From: Pseudobutyrivibrio ruminis AD2017
GTDB taxonomy: Bacteria > Bacillota > Clostridia > Lachnospirales > Lachnospiraceae
Direction of reading: 5' to 3'
DNA length: 64,000 nucleotides
Assembly (NCBI RefSeq): GCF_000424305.1
Contig: NZ_AUJQ01000003.1
Coordinates: forward strand, 310,001 to 374,000
The notes under the pieces are model-generated. The model saw only the letters and a program-made list of their open reading frames with translations, had not been told where the DNA came from and searched no databases. The stretch's first letter is position 1, and every line of letters begins with the position of its first letter. This document shows, piece after piece, positions 8,071-17,467 of the stretch. A program made the translations under genes and the position numbers.

Positions 8071-8982
8071 ATGGAAACAAAGAAAAAGAAAAAAAGTGCG
8101 TTTTCCAGATATTCAGCTGGTGACAAAGCATTCTTAATCGTAGGATATTTAATTTTAGCATTATTCGTATTTGCGATAATCGTTCCTATGGTATACATCG
8201 TAATAGCATCCTTCATGGATCCTATCACATTACAGAATACAGGTATTACTTTTGACTTAGATAAATGGACTCTTACAGCTTATGAAAGAGTTATTTCAAA
8301 CGGACAAATTTGGGTAGGCTTTAAAAATGCAGTGATTTATTCATTAGTGTTTACCTTCCTATCAGTAGCTGTAACAATGCTCTGTGCCTACCCAATGTCA
8401 TTACAAGACTTTAAGGGAAGAAAAATATTTAACGTAATCTTCATGATTACAATGTTCTTTGGCGGTGGTTTGATTCCTACATATTTGCTCATCAGTAACT
8501 TAGGCCTACTTGATAGCATGTGGGCAGTAGTTCTTCCAGGAGCTTTCTCAGTATGGAACATGATTATCGCTCGTACATATTATAGAGGAATCCCAGGCGA
8601 GCTTAGAGAAGCTGCCGAGGTTGATGGAGCTAACGAGCTTACATTATTCTTCAGAATTCTTCTTCCTGTATGTACACCAGTTATCGCAGTTCTTTGCTTA
8701 TGGCAGTTCGTAGGAATGTGGAACAGCTACTTCGATGCAATGATTTACTTAAACACAGCATCCAAGCAGCCACTTCAGCTTGTACTTAGAGCTATTCTTA
8801 TTCAGAACCAGCCAGATGCAGGTATGATTGCAGATATGCAGTCTACAGCTGAAAGAGCAAGACTTGCAGAGCTACTTAAGTATTCAACAATTATTATTTC
8901 AAGTTTACCACTTCTTGTAATGTATCCATTCTTCCAGAAGTATTTCGATGCTGGAATTATGGTGGGTTCAGTAAAGGGTTAA
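8071..8982 (+). CDS. ABC sugar transporter permease, YtcP type
   Basis: 303 residues starting at ATG 8071, chosen because GGAGG (8061-8065) lies six bases upstream; an upstream in-frame ATG at 8041 overlaps the previous gene and lacks a site. The basic N-terminal stretch (KKKKKSAF) is followed by six membrane helices, and the EAA loop reads EAAEVDGANELTLFFRILLP near residue 185. The ending (FFQKYFDAGIMVGSVKG) is a signature of this permease family. It pairs with the upstream permease to form the channel. Confidence 0.94.
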   Translation: METKKKKKSAFSRYSAGDKAFLIVGYLILALFVFAIIVPMVYIVIASFMDPITLQNTGITFDLDKWTLTAYERVISNGQIWVGFKNAVIYSLVFTFLSVAVTMLCAYPMSLQDFKGRKIFNVIFMITMFFGGGLIPTYLLISNLGLLDSMWAVVLPGAFSVWNMIIARTYYRGIPGELREAAEVDGANELTLFFRILLPVCTPVIAVLCLWQFVGMWNSYFDAMIYLNTASKQPLQLVLRAILIQNQPDAGMIADMQSTAERARLAELLKYSTIIISSLPLLVMYPFFQKYFDAGIMVGSVKG

Positions 8983-8997
8983 ATCGTTTTTGCTAGT

Positions 8998-9014
8998 AAC
9001 GGCACAGAGCCGTT
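8998..9014 (+). other. Intercistronic hairpin before the binding-protein gene
   Basis: AACGGC (8998-9003) pairs with GCCGTT (9009-9014), followed by no T tract. Hairpins here often stabilise mRNA of the highly expressed binding protein (inference). Confidence 0.45.
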
Positions 9015-9038
9015 CTATATATAGGAGGAGAGAAAAGA

Positions 9039-10703
9039 ATGAAAATGAAAAGCGCAAAGAGAGTTGTTGCAGCAGCTCTAGCCGTAACAATGGCATCTAC
9101 AATGTTTGCCGGTTGCGGTTCAAAGGGAAACAATGCAAGTAACGCTGATAAGGTTGATATGGAAAACCTTAAGTTCCCACTTGCAGAGACAGTTACTATT
9201 ACAGGTACAACAAGCTATCCTGTAGGAACTGAAGAAGATCCAAACAAGCGTACAATCTTCAAGAGATTAGAGGAAGAGACAAACGTACACGTCGATTGGA
9301 CAGCAATTTCATCAGACCAGTGGGGTGACAAGATTTCACTTAACATGGCTAATGCAAACACTCTTACAGATTTCGTATTTACAGCAGGCTTCGGCGACAA
9401 CGACTTAATCAGATATGCTGACCAGGGCGTTATCGTTCCAGTTGAAGAATACATTGATAACTACATGCCAAACCTTAAGGCAGTATTTGATAAGTACCCA
9501 GAGTACCGCACAATGTGTGAGGATGCTGATGGACACATCTGGGCACTTCCATGGATTGAGCAGCTTGGTTCTGAGAAGACTGCAATCCAGACAGTTGGTA
9601 ACAACATGACATTCATCAACCAGAAATGGTTAGATTTCCTTGGACTTGAGACACCTACAACAGTAGATGAGTTCGAGCAGGTATTACTTGCTTTCCAGGA
9701 GCACGCTCCAGAGCTTCAGAAGGAATTCGGTATTGATGGTGACATCATTCCAATGTCTTGTATCGTAAACGACCAGGATCCAAACCTTCTTATCAACGGT
9801 TTTGGCGATGGTATCGGTGATGTTGATATGGGACAGCACATTGCAGTTACAGATGACAAGAAGGTTATTTGTACAGCAACAACAGATGGCTTCAGAAAGG
9901 GTGTTGAATGGTTACACAAGCTCTACGCTGAAGGACTTATCGATCCAGAGTGCTTTACACAGGATTGGTCAACATACGTTGCAAAGGGTAAGTCACACAG
10001 ATACGGCGTTTGCTTCACATGGGACGTAGCTAACATCGATAACATTCAGGACTATGTTCCACTTAAGGCTCTTAAGGCTGATACAGTAAACGTAACTCCA
10101 CAGAACGGTTCATTCACATCAGGTTTTGATAGAGGCCGTTGTGTTGTAACAAGCGTATGCAAGAACCCAGCTTTCGTTTGCGCATGGCTTGATAAGATGT
10201 ATGATCCATTCCAGTCACCACAGAACAACTGGGGAACATACGGTGAAGATGATGATTTCGATATCTTCGAGCTTAGCAAGAACGCTGATGGCGAGAAGAT
10301 GCTTAAGCATGCACCACTTGGCGATGCTTCTCCAGTAGAAGTTCGTGAGGCTGAGTGCGTTGGTGGTCCTCTTGCAGTACTTGATGAGTACTATGGAAAG
10401 TATGTAACATGCCCAGATGATGCACAGTATCGTCTTGATTGGATCAAGGATTACTACACAGATGATATGCACTGCAAGTATGTTTACCCACGCGTATTTA
10501 TGTCAGCAGAAGACACAGAAAAGCTTTCAGCAATCCAGACAGATTTAGTATCATACTTAAACTCAAGCAAGGCTGAGTTCATCAGAGATGGTATTACAGA
10601 TGATTCATGGAATGCATACATTAACCAGGTTGATAGCTACGGCTTAGACCAGTACCTTGAAATCTATCAGAAGTATTTCGATGATTTCTATTCAGGAAAA
10701 TAA
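9039..10703 (+). CDS. Extracellular sugar-binding lipoprotein of the ABC transporter
   Basis: 554 residues with a lipoprotein signal peptide: basic start, hydrophobic core, lipobox FAGC with the lipidated cysteine at 26. The mature part is a large binding protein of the LplA/LipO type, which are longer than MalE-like proteins and pair with LplB/YtcP permeases. It captures the sugar outside the membrane. Its neighbours GH32 and fructokinase point to sucrose or short fructo-oligosaccharides. Start ATG follows AGGAGG-AG at 9022-9029. The ligand cannot be read from sequence. Confidence 0.93.
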   Translation: MKMKSAKRVVAAALAVTMASTMFAGCGSKGNNASNADKVDMENLKFPLAETVTITGTTSYPVGTEEDPNKRTIFKRLEEETNVHVDWTAISSDQWGDKISLNMANANTLTDFVFTAGFGDNDLIRYADQGVIVPVEEYIDNYMPNLKAVFDKYPEYRTMCEDADGHIWALPWIEQLGSEKTAIQTVGNNMTFINQKWLDFLGLETPTTVDEFEQVLLAFQEHAPELQKEFGIDGDIIPMSCIVNDQDPNLLINGFGDGIGDVDMGQHIAVTDDKKVICTATTDGFRKGVEWLHKLYAEGLIDPECFTQDWSTYVAKGKSHRYGVCFTWDVANIDNIQDYVPLKALKADTVNVTPQNGSFTSGFDRGRCVVTSVCKNPAFVCAWLDKMYDPFQSPQNNWGTYGEDDDFDIFELSKNADGEKMLKHAPLGDASPVEVREAECVGGPLAVLDEYYGKYVTCPDDAQYRLDWIKDYYTDDMHCKYVYPRVFMSAEDTEKLSAIQTDLVSYLNSSKAEFIRDGITDDSWNAYINQVDSYGLDQYLEIYQKYFDDFYSGK

Positions 10704-10730
10704 TATTAAATAGTAAGGAAGAGAAGATAT

Positions 10731-12257
10731 ATGAACAGTCAAACTTTGAGAGAGGCCAGAAAATACGAGGAGGCCTTTGAAAAGTTAATTCCAGCGGAGC
10801 AAAGACCAAAATTTCATTTGTCTCCACGAGTAGGTTGGATGAACGATCCAAACGGATTTTGCATCTATAATGATGAGTATCATTTGTTTTATCAGTATCA
10901 TCCATATGATGCACATTGGGGACCAATGCATTGGGGTCATGCAGTCAGTAAGGATTTGCTCCACTGGGAGTTCCTTCCTGTAGCACTTGCACCAGATGAA
11001 TACTACGACAAGGATGGCGTTTTCTCAGGAAGCGCAATCACATTAAAGGATGGAAGACATTTGCTCATATACACGGGAGTAATGAAACGCACTGTGGAAA
11101 ATGGACAGATGAAGGAATTTCAGACACAGTGTGTTGCAATAGGTGATGGCCTAGATTATGAAAAATACGAAAATAATCCAGTAATTAATTCGGATTTGAT
11201 TCCAGAAGGTTCAAGCAAGACAGATTTCAGAGATCCAAAGATTTGGGAAAAAGCTGATGGAACTTACAGATGTCTTGTAGCAAACCGTCCAGCAGATGGA
11301 AGTGGTCAGTTACTCTTATTCAAGAGTGACGACTGCATCCACTGGGATTTTGAAAAAGTATTTGCTGAAAACAAGGGACGTTACGGTCTCATGTGGGAAT
11401 GCCCAGATTTCTTTACATTAGATGGTAAGGGTGTTCTTCTTACAAGTCCACAGGATATGCTTCCTGAAGGCTTTGAATTCCACAATGGTAATGGTAACCT
11501 TTGCATTATCGGTTCATACGATGATGAAACAGATACCTTTACAGAGGAAAATGTTCAGGCTGTTGATTACGGTATCGATTTTTACGCTATGCAGACAATC
11601 CTTACAAAGGATGGCCGTCGCGTAATGATCGGCTGGATGCAGAACTGGGACACAGCAGGTGCTCATGATGCCAGAGAGCCATGGTTTGGTCAGATGACAC
11701 TTCCTAGAGAAGTTACAATCAAGGAAGGCAGATTATGTCAATGGCCTATAAAAGAGCTTGACGAGATGCGTACAAATAAGGTAGAGTACAAAGATGCATT
11801 AGTTGAAGCAACAAAAGACCTTAAAGATAGTGATAGCGAATCTATCAAAGGTGGTGTTTCATTTGATGGAATCAAGGGTAGATGCCTTGATATGGAACTT
11901 GAGGTTAAGCCAAAGGATATTGACGCAATGTTTGACAGATTTGTCATTTCAATTGCTGCAGACGACAAGTTCCACACAGATATTGTACTCCGTCCAAAGG
12001 AAAATATTGCAAAGATTGACAGAAAGTTCTCTGGAAGTAGACGCGCAATAGTGCATCAGAGACGTGCTCATATTCCATGGACAGACGAGACAATTAAGGT
12101 TAGAATTGTCATGGACAGATACAGCATGGAGGTATTCTTCGAGGAAGGTAAGTATGTTATGACAGCATCACTTCCAACAGATGTATCCTGCGATGGAATC
12201 TATTTCAATACTAACGAAGATGCTATCGTTAGCATCACAAAATATGATTTAAATTAA
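10731..12257 (+). CDS. Glycoside hydrolase family 32 (sucrose / fructo-oligosaccharide hydrolase)
   Basis: 508 residues with the GH32 five-bladed propeller motifs: WMNDPNG (nucleophile D39), FRDPK near residue 165 (transition-state stabiliser) and WECPD near 222 (acid/base glutamate), followed by the C-terminal beta-sandwich. There is no signal peptide, so it acts in the cytoplasm on sugar imported by the ABC system. Because import is by ABC and not PTS, the substrate is probably unphosphorylated sucrose or kestose, although the family also contains sucrose-6-phosphate hydrolases. Fructokinase is next. Confidence 0.95.
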   Translation: MNSQTLREARKYEEAFEKLIPAEQRPKFHLSPRVGWMNDPNGFCIYNDEYHLFYQYHPYDAHWGPMHWGHAVSKDLLHWEFLPVALAPDEYYDKDGVFSGSAITLKDGRHLLIYTGVMKRTVENGQMKEFQTQCVAIGDGLDYEKYENNPVINSDLIPEGSSKTDFRDPKIWEKADGTYRCLVANRPADGSGQLLLFKSDDCIHWDFEKVFAENKGRYGLMWECPDFFTLDGKGVLLTSPQDMLPEGFEFHNGNGNLCIIGSYDDETDTFTEENVQAVDYGIDFYAMQTILTKDGRRVMIGWMQNWDTAGAHDAREPWFGQMTLPREVTIKEGRLCQWPIKELDEMRTNKVEYKDALVEATKDLKDSDSESIKGGVSFDGIKGRCLDMELEVKPKDIDAMFDRFVISIAADDKFHTDIVLRPKENIAKIDRKFSGSRRAIVHQRRAHIPWTDETIKVRIVMDRYSMEVFFEEGKYVMTASLPTDVSCDGIYFNTNEDAIVSITKYDLN

Positions 12258-12277
12258 AATAATTAGAGCGAGGGATT

Positions 12278-13243
12278 ATGAGTAAAACATTAGACGTAGT
12301 TGCTTTAGGCGAGCTATTAATTGATTTCACTGAAAACGGGTTAAGTGAGCAGGGTAACCCACTTCTTGAGGCTAACCCAGGTGGTGCCCCATGTAACGTG
12401 CTTGCAATGCTTCAAAATTATGGTAAGTCCACAGCATTCATTGGCAAGGTAGGAAATGACAATTTCGGACATGTATTAGCGGATACAGTTAAGGAACTTG
12501 GCATTGATATTTCAAATTTGAAATTCGATGACGAAATTCACACAACACTTGCTTTTGTACACACCTACGAAGATGGAGATAGAGATTTCTCGTTCTACAG
12601 AAACCCAGGTGCTGATGTTAGATTAAGCGCAGAGGAGATAAATCCAGAGCTTATTAAGAGTGCTAAAATTTTCCATTTCGGTACACTTTCAATGACACAT
12701 TCAACTGTGGAAAACGCAACAATAAAGGCTATCCAGCTTGCAAAGGATAACGACTGCTTAGTCAGCTTTGATCCTAACTTGCGTCCACCACTTTGGAGCG
12801 ATTTAAGCGTTGCAAAGGAAAAGATGGATTACGGTTTTAGTAAATGCGATATATTAAAGATTTCTGATGATGAGATTACATTCTTTACAGGCGAGGCTGA
12901 CGTCTTAAAGGGTGCACAGCTTATCAAGGAAAGATACGGAATTAAGCTTGTTTGTGCAACACTTGGTAAGGATGGTAGCTACGCACTTTACAGAGATAAG
13001 GTTGTTAAATGCGATCCATTCCTTAATCCAAACACAATCGAAACAACAGGCGCTGGCGATACATTTATGGGTTCAGTACTCAACTCAGTACTTGAGGTTG
13101 GTATCGACAATTATGATGAGGACAGCCTTTTAGGAATGCTTACAGTAGCAAACGCCGCAGCTTCTATTATCACAACAAAGCGCGGAGCCTTAAAGGTAAT
13201 GCCAAAAGAGGACGAGATTAAGGAGTTTATTAAAACAAGATAG
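12278..13243 (+). CDS. scrK: Fructokinase, PfkB family
   Basis: 321-residue ribokinase-fold sugar kinase. The N-terminal motif GELLIDFTENG and GGAPCNV (about residues 36-42) bind sugar; the C-terminal signature TTGAGDTFMGSVL near residue 255 carries the catalytic aspartate and anion hole. It would phosphorylate fructose released by the GH32 enzyme to fructose 6-phosphate. Last gene of the operon; tandem hairpins follow at 13274 and 13332. Confidence 0.93.
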   Translation: MSKTLDVVALGELLIDFTENGLSEQGNPLLEANPGGAPCNVLAMLQNYGKSTAFIGKVGNDNFGHVLADTVKELGIDISNLKFDDEIHTTLAFVHTYEDGDRDFSFYRNPGADVRLSAEEINPELIKSAKIFHFGTLSMTHSTVENATIKAIQLAKDNDCLVSFDPNLRPPLWSDLSVAKEKMDYGFSKCDILKISDDEITFFTGEADVLKGAQLIKERYGIKLVCATLGKDGSYALYRDKVVKCDPFLNPNTIETTGAGDTFMGSVLNSVLEVGIDNYDEDSLLGMLTVANAAASIITTKRGALKVMPKEDEIKEFIKTR

Positions 13244-13273
13244 TTTGTTTTTGAAAATGAATTACTTGCCCTA

Positions 13274-13389
13274 CGGACAAATGTCCGCCACAGACAAATT
13301 TTTTGTTGTAAGTGAATAGGTTTTATAGTATAGTATCAGAGATGGTTACTTTAGTAGGGTAAAGTGAAATCTCTGATACTTTTTCTTTT
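13274..13389 (+). terminator. Operon terminator after scrK (two hairpins)
   Basis: A small hairpin CGGACA-AA-TGTCCG (13274-13287) is followed by a strong one: AGTATCAGAGAT (13332-13343) pairs perfectly with ATCTCTGATACT (13369-13380) and then TTTTTCTTTT. The second is the likely intrinsic terminator. The 25-nt loop is unusually long. Confidence 0.88.
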
Positions 13390-13454
13390 ATATAAATCTC
13401 TGAAAATGTGCTATTATATTTAGGAAAAAGTAAGATATTAAGGAAGGTATCCAC

Positions 13455-14774
13455 ATGGATCTTTTTGATTACATGCGACAGGAAGCAAAGAAAAAAGAAT
13501 CGCCTCTTGCAGCAAGACTTCGTCCTACCACTTTAGATGAGGTGGTTGGGCAGCAGCACATTATTGGCAAGGACAAGCTTTTATATCGTGCCATAAAGGC
13601 CGACAAGCTTTCTTCAATCATATTCTATGGGCCACCAGGTACAGGAAAGACTACTCTTGCACAGGTTATAGCCCACACCACATCAGCAGAATTCACATCT
13701 ATCAATGCCACTACATCTGGAAAAAAGGATATGGAAGCAGTGGTTGAGGGTGCCAAGCAAACTCTTGGAGCTTATGGCAAGAAAACCATATTATTCATAG
13801 ACGAGATTCACAGATTTAATAAAGGACAACAGGATTACCTGCTACCATTTGTTGAGGACGGCACAATCATATTGATAGGAGCCACCACAGAGAATCCTTA
13901 CTTTGAGGTAAACGGCGCGCTTCTTTCCCGTTCCATTATATTTGAGCTTAAGCCACTGGATGCCAGCGATATAAAGACTCTTATTATGAGAGCTCTTACA
14001 GATAATGAAAAGGGCTTAGGCAGCTATGATGCCATCATAGATGATGACGCTTTGGAATTCTTGGCAGATATTGCAAACGGAGATGCCAGAAGCGCTCTTA
14101 CTGCTATAGAGCTAGGCGTTCTTACTACAGACAGATCTGAGGATGGTAAGATTCACATCACCATCGATGTTGCCAGCGAATGTATCCAAAGAAGAGTTAT
14201 CAAATACGATAAAGATGGCGATAATCATTATGACACCATCTCTGCTTTTATTAAAAGTATGAGAGGTAGCGACCCAGATGCGGCAGTATATTATCTGGCA
14301 AGAATGCTATACGCAGGAGAAGATCCTAAATTCATAGCAAGACGTATCTGTATATGCGCATCAGAGGATGTTGGAAATGCAGACCCACAGGCTCTTGTGG
14401 TAGCCACATCAGCATTCCTTGCAACAGAACGCATTGGCATGCCAGAATGCCAGATTATCTTATCTCATGCAGCCACCTATGTGGCCTGCGCACCAAAGTC
14501 AAATGCAGCCTACGGAGCCATTGACCTTGCGATGCAGGAGGTAAAAAACAACACTACCAGACCAATCCCAACCCATCTCCAGGATGCCCACTACAAATCA
14601 GCAGGCAAGCTTGGACATGGCATTGGTTATGAATATGCACACGATTTCCCAAATCATTTTTCACACCAAAGGTATCTGCCTGAGGGACTTGAAATCGGTG
14701 ATTTCTACAAGCCAGGGAACTTGGGCTATGAAAAGCAAATTAAAGATTATTTAGAATACATAAGAACCCACTAA
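13455..14774 (+). CDS. rarA: Replication-associated recombination protein A (AAA+ ATPase)
   Basis: 439-residue RarA/MgsA/WRNIP1-family clamp-loader-like ATPase that acts at stalled replication forks. Visible are the family opening (LAARLRPTTLDEVVGQQHI), Walker A GPPGTGKTT near residue 59, Walker B DEIHRF near 115, sensor motif GATTENPYFEV and the C-terminal tetramerisation region with MQEVKN. Length matches the family. AGGAAGG precedes the ATG. Confidence 0.96.
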   Translation: MDLFDYMRQEAKKKESPLAARLRPTTLDEVVGQQHIIGKDKLLYRAIKADKLSSIIFYGPPGTGKTTLAQVIAHTTSAEFTSINATTSGKKDMEAVVEGAKQTLGAYGKKTILFIDEIHRFNKGQQDYLLPFVEDGTIILIGATTENPYFEVNGALLSRSIIFELKPLDASDIKTLIMRALTDNEKGLGSYDAIIDDDALEFLADIANGDARSALTAIELGVLTTDRSEDGKIHITIDVASECIQRRVIKYDKDGDNHYDTISAFIKSMRGSDPDAAVYYLARMLYAGEDPKFIARRICICASEDVGNADPQALVVATSAFLATERIGMPECQIILSHAATYVACAPKSNAAYGAIDLAMQEVKNNTTRPIPTHLQDAHYKSAGKLGHGIGYEYAHDFPNHFSHQRYLPEGLEIGDFYKPGNLGYEKQIKDYLEYIRTH

Positions 14775-14792
14775 GAAAGAGAGAGGACCAAA

Positions 14793-16082
14793 ATGAAAAA
14801 GTACACTGAAATGACCCCAGAAGAATTAGCAGCAGAGAAGGAGCTACTCAGAAAAGAGTATGTTGCATGGCAGGCAAAGGGCCTTAAGCTTGATATGAGC
14901 CGCGGCAAGCCATCACTTGAGCAGCTCAACCTTTCTATGCCACTATTCGATATCCTTGATGGAAAGTCACTTATGAAGTGTATGAATGGTGTAGAAACTA
15001 GAAACTACGGCCAGCTTGAAGGTATCGTAGAGGCACAGCATCTTATGGCAGAAATTATGGATTGCCAGCCAGAACAGGTTATTGTCTGCGGTAACTCATC
15101 ACTTAATATCATGTTTGATACAGTTGCTCGTGGTTACATGTTTGGTTTCGATGGATGCACACCATGGTGCAAGCTTGATAGAGTAAGATGGTTATGCCCA
15201 GTTCCAGGTTATGACAGACATTTTGCTATTACACAGCATTTTGGATTTGATATGATTAACGTTCCTATGAACGAGGACGGTCCAGATATGGATGTTATCG
15301 AAGGCTTAGTTGCGGCAGATGACAGCATTAAGGGTATCTGGTGTGTTCCAAAGTATTCTAATCCACAGGGTATCGTATATTCGGATGAGGTTGTCAGACG
15401 TATGGCAAACCTTAAGCCAGCAGCTAAGGACTTCAGAGTATTCTGGGATAACGCATATGCGGTACATCACCTTTACAAGGAAAAGAGCAAGATTTTAAAT
15501 ATCCTTCACGAGTGTGAGGAAGCAGACAATCCAAATCTTGTATTTGAATTTGCATCTACATCTAAGATTACATTTGCAGGCGGCGGTATCGCTGCAATCG
15601 CTTGCAATCACAACAACCGTGAAGAACTTAAGAAGACACTTACAGTTCAGACAATCGGATTTGATAAAATCAACATGCTTCGCCATGCTAGATACTTCCA
15701 GGATGTGGAATCAGTATCTAAGCACATGGAGAGACATGCAAAGATTCTTCGTCCTAAGTTTGAGCTTGTTATTAAGACAATGGAAGAGGATTTAACAGGT
15801 CCTGGATGCGGTTCATGGATTTCACCAAAGGGTGGATATTTCATCACATTTGAGGCTCCAAAGGGAACAGCTACTCGTATCGTAGATTTAGCATCAGAGG
15901 CAGGTGTTAAGCTTACACCAGCCGGAGCACCATTCCCATACCACATGGATCCAGCTGATTCAATCATCCGCTTTGCTCCATCACTTCCACCAATCGAAGA
16001 GCTAGAGCAGGCAGCTAAGATATTTACAGTATGTGCGCGTATCGCATATCTTGAAAAGCTTATTTTAGCTAAGATGGAATAA
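14793..16082 (+). CDS. Aspartate aminotransferase, PF12897 type
   Basis: 429-residue fold-type I PLP enzyme of the Asp_aminotransf family (PF12897), the aspartate aminotransferase form common in gut Firmicutes and Actinobacteria and distinct from classic AspC. Seen: the substrate-side motif MSRGKPS near residue 37, the NSSLN loop, the NPQG motif (YSNPQGIVYS), the PLP lysine in STSKITFAGGG and an arginine near the C-terminus (IRFAPSLPP). It would interconvert aspartate and oxaloacetate with glutamate. It starts 18 bp after rarA and may share its transcript. Confidence 0.88.
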   Translation: MKKYTEMTPEELAAEKELLRKEYVAWQAKGLKLDMSRGKPSLEQLNLSMPLFDILDGKSLMKCMNGVETRNYGQLEGIVEAQHLMAEIMDCQPEQVIVCGNSSLNIMFDTVARGYMFGFDGCTPWCKLDRVRWLCPVPGYDRHFAITQHFGFDMINVPMNEDGPDMDVIEGLVAADDSIKGIWCVPKYSNPQGIVYSDEVVRRMANLKPAAKDFRVFWDNAYAVHHLYKEKSKILNILHECEEADNPNLVFEFASTSKITFAGGGIAAIACNHNNREELKKTLTVQTIGFDKINMLRHARYFQDVESVSKHMERHAKILRPKFELVIKTMEEDLTGPGCGSWISPKGGYFITFEAPKGTATRIVDLASEAGVKLTPAGAPFPYHMDPADSIIRFAPSLPPIEELEQAAKIFTVCARIAYLEKLILAKME

Positions 16083-16099
16083 TATAAAAATACCTATTC

Positions 16100-16164
16100 A
16101 TCCTCCCATCTACTTATGGTAGAATAACCATTAGTAAGCTCATATGAGCAATTGATGGGAGGAT
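16100..16164 (+). promoter_or_regulatory. Leader hairpin that would bury the pfp ribosome-binding site
   Basis: ATCCTCCCATC (16100-16110) is an exact 11-bp complement of GATGGGAGGAT (16154-16164), which contains the pfp Shine-Dalgarno. A smaller stem, ATGGT (16116-16120) with ACCAT (16127-16131), lies in the loop. If transcribed, this would limit translation initiation unless opened. Confidence 0.65.
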
Positions 16165-16169
16165 ATATC

Positions 16170-17381
16170 ATGGGTAACGCAATCGTCGCACAGTCAGGTG
16201 GTCCTACTGTTGCAATCAATGCCAGTCTTGCTGGTGTCATTGAGGGAACACTCGCCTCAAAATACGATAATATCTACGGTTCCTTAAACGGAATTCTCGG
16301 TATCAAAGATGACAATGTCATCGACCTTGGAAAAATCGCAAATTCTGATCCAAACTTTATTAAACAACTCAAAACTACACCTGCTATGTTTTTAGGTTCA
16401 TGCCGCTTTAAGCTTCCTAGCGTTGAGTCAAATGACCCTATCTACAAGCATCTCTTTGAACAGTTCGATAAGTACAATATCGACGCATTTTTCTATATCG
16501 GCGGAAATGATTCTATGGATACCGTTGATAAGCTTTCTGCATACGCAAAACAAATCGATTCACACATCAGATTTATTGGAGTCCCTAAAACAATTGATAA
16601 TGACCTTTGTGTCACAGACCATACACCAGGTTTTGGTTCGGCAGCTAAATATATTGCTACTACTACAATGGAAGTAGTATATGACGCTAAGATTTATAAT
16701 TCACCTAGTGTAACTATTATTGAGGTAATGGGACGTGATGCAGGATGGCTTACAGCAGCTACATCACTTGCCAGAAATGAATACTGTGCAGGCCCTGATT
16801 TAATCTACTTACCAGAGGTGCCATTTAATACAGAGATTTTTGTTAACGATTTGTCTCGTCTTCTCAAGGAAAAGACAAACATCGTTGTTGCAGTTTCAGA
16901 GGGTATTCGTGATGCTGAAGGAGAATATATCTCAGCATCAACAGGAACACTTGATAACTTTGGGCATGCTCAGCTTTCAGGTGCTGGAAAGACTCTTGAA
17001 TATCTTGTTAAGGACAGACTTGGTTGCAAGTGTCGTTCTATCGAGGTAAATGTACTTCAGCGTGCAGCAGCTCACATCAGCTCACTTACAGATATTGAAG
17101 AAGCGGTAGAGCTTGGTAAGCATGGTGTTAAGTATGCTGAGGATGGAGTTACAGGTGCAATGGTTATCTTAAAGCGCACAAGCAACGCACCATATACTGT
17201 TGAATACGATTACGCTAAGATTCATGATATTGCAAATGAAGCAAAGGAAGTGCCTAAGGAGTGGATTAATTCAACTCACAACTGGGTTACTGATGAAATG
17301 ATTGAATACTTAAAGCCTTTAGTTCTTGGGGAGCCAAAGCTTGAGTATAAAGATGGATTACCTGTATATGTGACAATGTAA
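16170..17381 (+). CDS. pfp: Diphosphate-dependent 6-phosphofructokinase
   Basis: 403 residues from ATG 16170, chosen because GGGAGG (16157-16162) is correctly placed and the protein then begins MGNAIVAQSGGPT, as in the family. It phosphorylates fructose 6-phosphate with PPi, reversibly, in glycolysis. The motif GGNDSMDT replaces the GGDGS of ATP enzymes, and PKTIDNDL gives the catalytic aspartate; both are hallmarks of PPi-dependent PFKs. The ribosome site lies in a predicted 11-bp hairpin, so translation may be controlled. A hairpin-rich element follows the stop. Confidence 0.93.
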   Translation: MGNAIVAQSGGPTVAINASLAGVIEGTLASKYDNIYGSLNGILGIKDDNVIDLGKIANSDPNFIKQLKTTPAMFLGSCRFKLPSVESNDPIYKHLFEQFDKYNIDAFFYIGGNDSMDTVDKLSAYAKQIDSHIRFIGVPKTIDNDLCVTDHTPGFGSAAKYIATTTMEVVYDAKIYNSPSVTIIEVMGRDAGWLTAATSLARNEYCAGPDLIYLPEVPFNTEIFVNDLSRLLKEKTNIVVAVSEGIRDAEGEYISASTGTLDNFGHAQLSGAGKTLEYLVKDRLGCKCRSIEVNVLQRAAAHISSLTDIEEAVELGKHGVKYAEDGVTGAMVILKRTSNAPYTVEYDYAKIHDIANEAKEVPKEWINSTHNWVTDEMIEYLKPLVLGEPKLEYKDGLPVYVTM

Positions 17382-17387
17382 AAAAAG

Positions 17388-17467
17388 GCTTCCCCCTTTG
17401 GGGGAAGCTGTCACCGAAGGTGACTGATGAGGGCTGTATCTACAAATGCTCCTCATCAGTTATTTTT
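17388..17467. repeat. Compact three-hairpin intergenic element acting as bidirectional terminator
   Basis: Between convergent pfp and proC lie GCTTCCCCC-TTT-GGGGGAAGC (17388-17408), GTCACC-GAA-GGTGAC (17410-17424) and ACTGATGAGG (17423-17432) pairing with CCTCATCAGT (17451-17460), then TATTTTTTT. An A run precedes it, so it can end transcripts from both sides. The first two hairpins closely resemble short palindromic repeats I have seen scattered in gut Clostridia genomes (memory, not a search). Confidence 0.8.
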
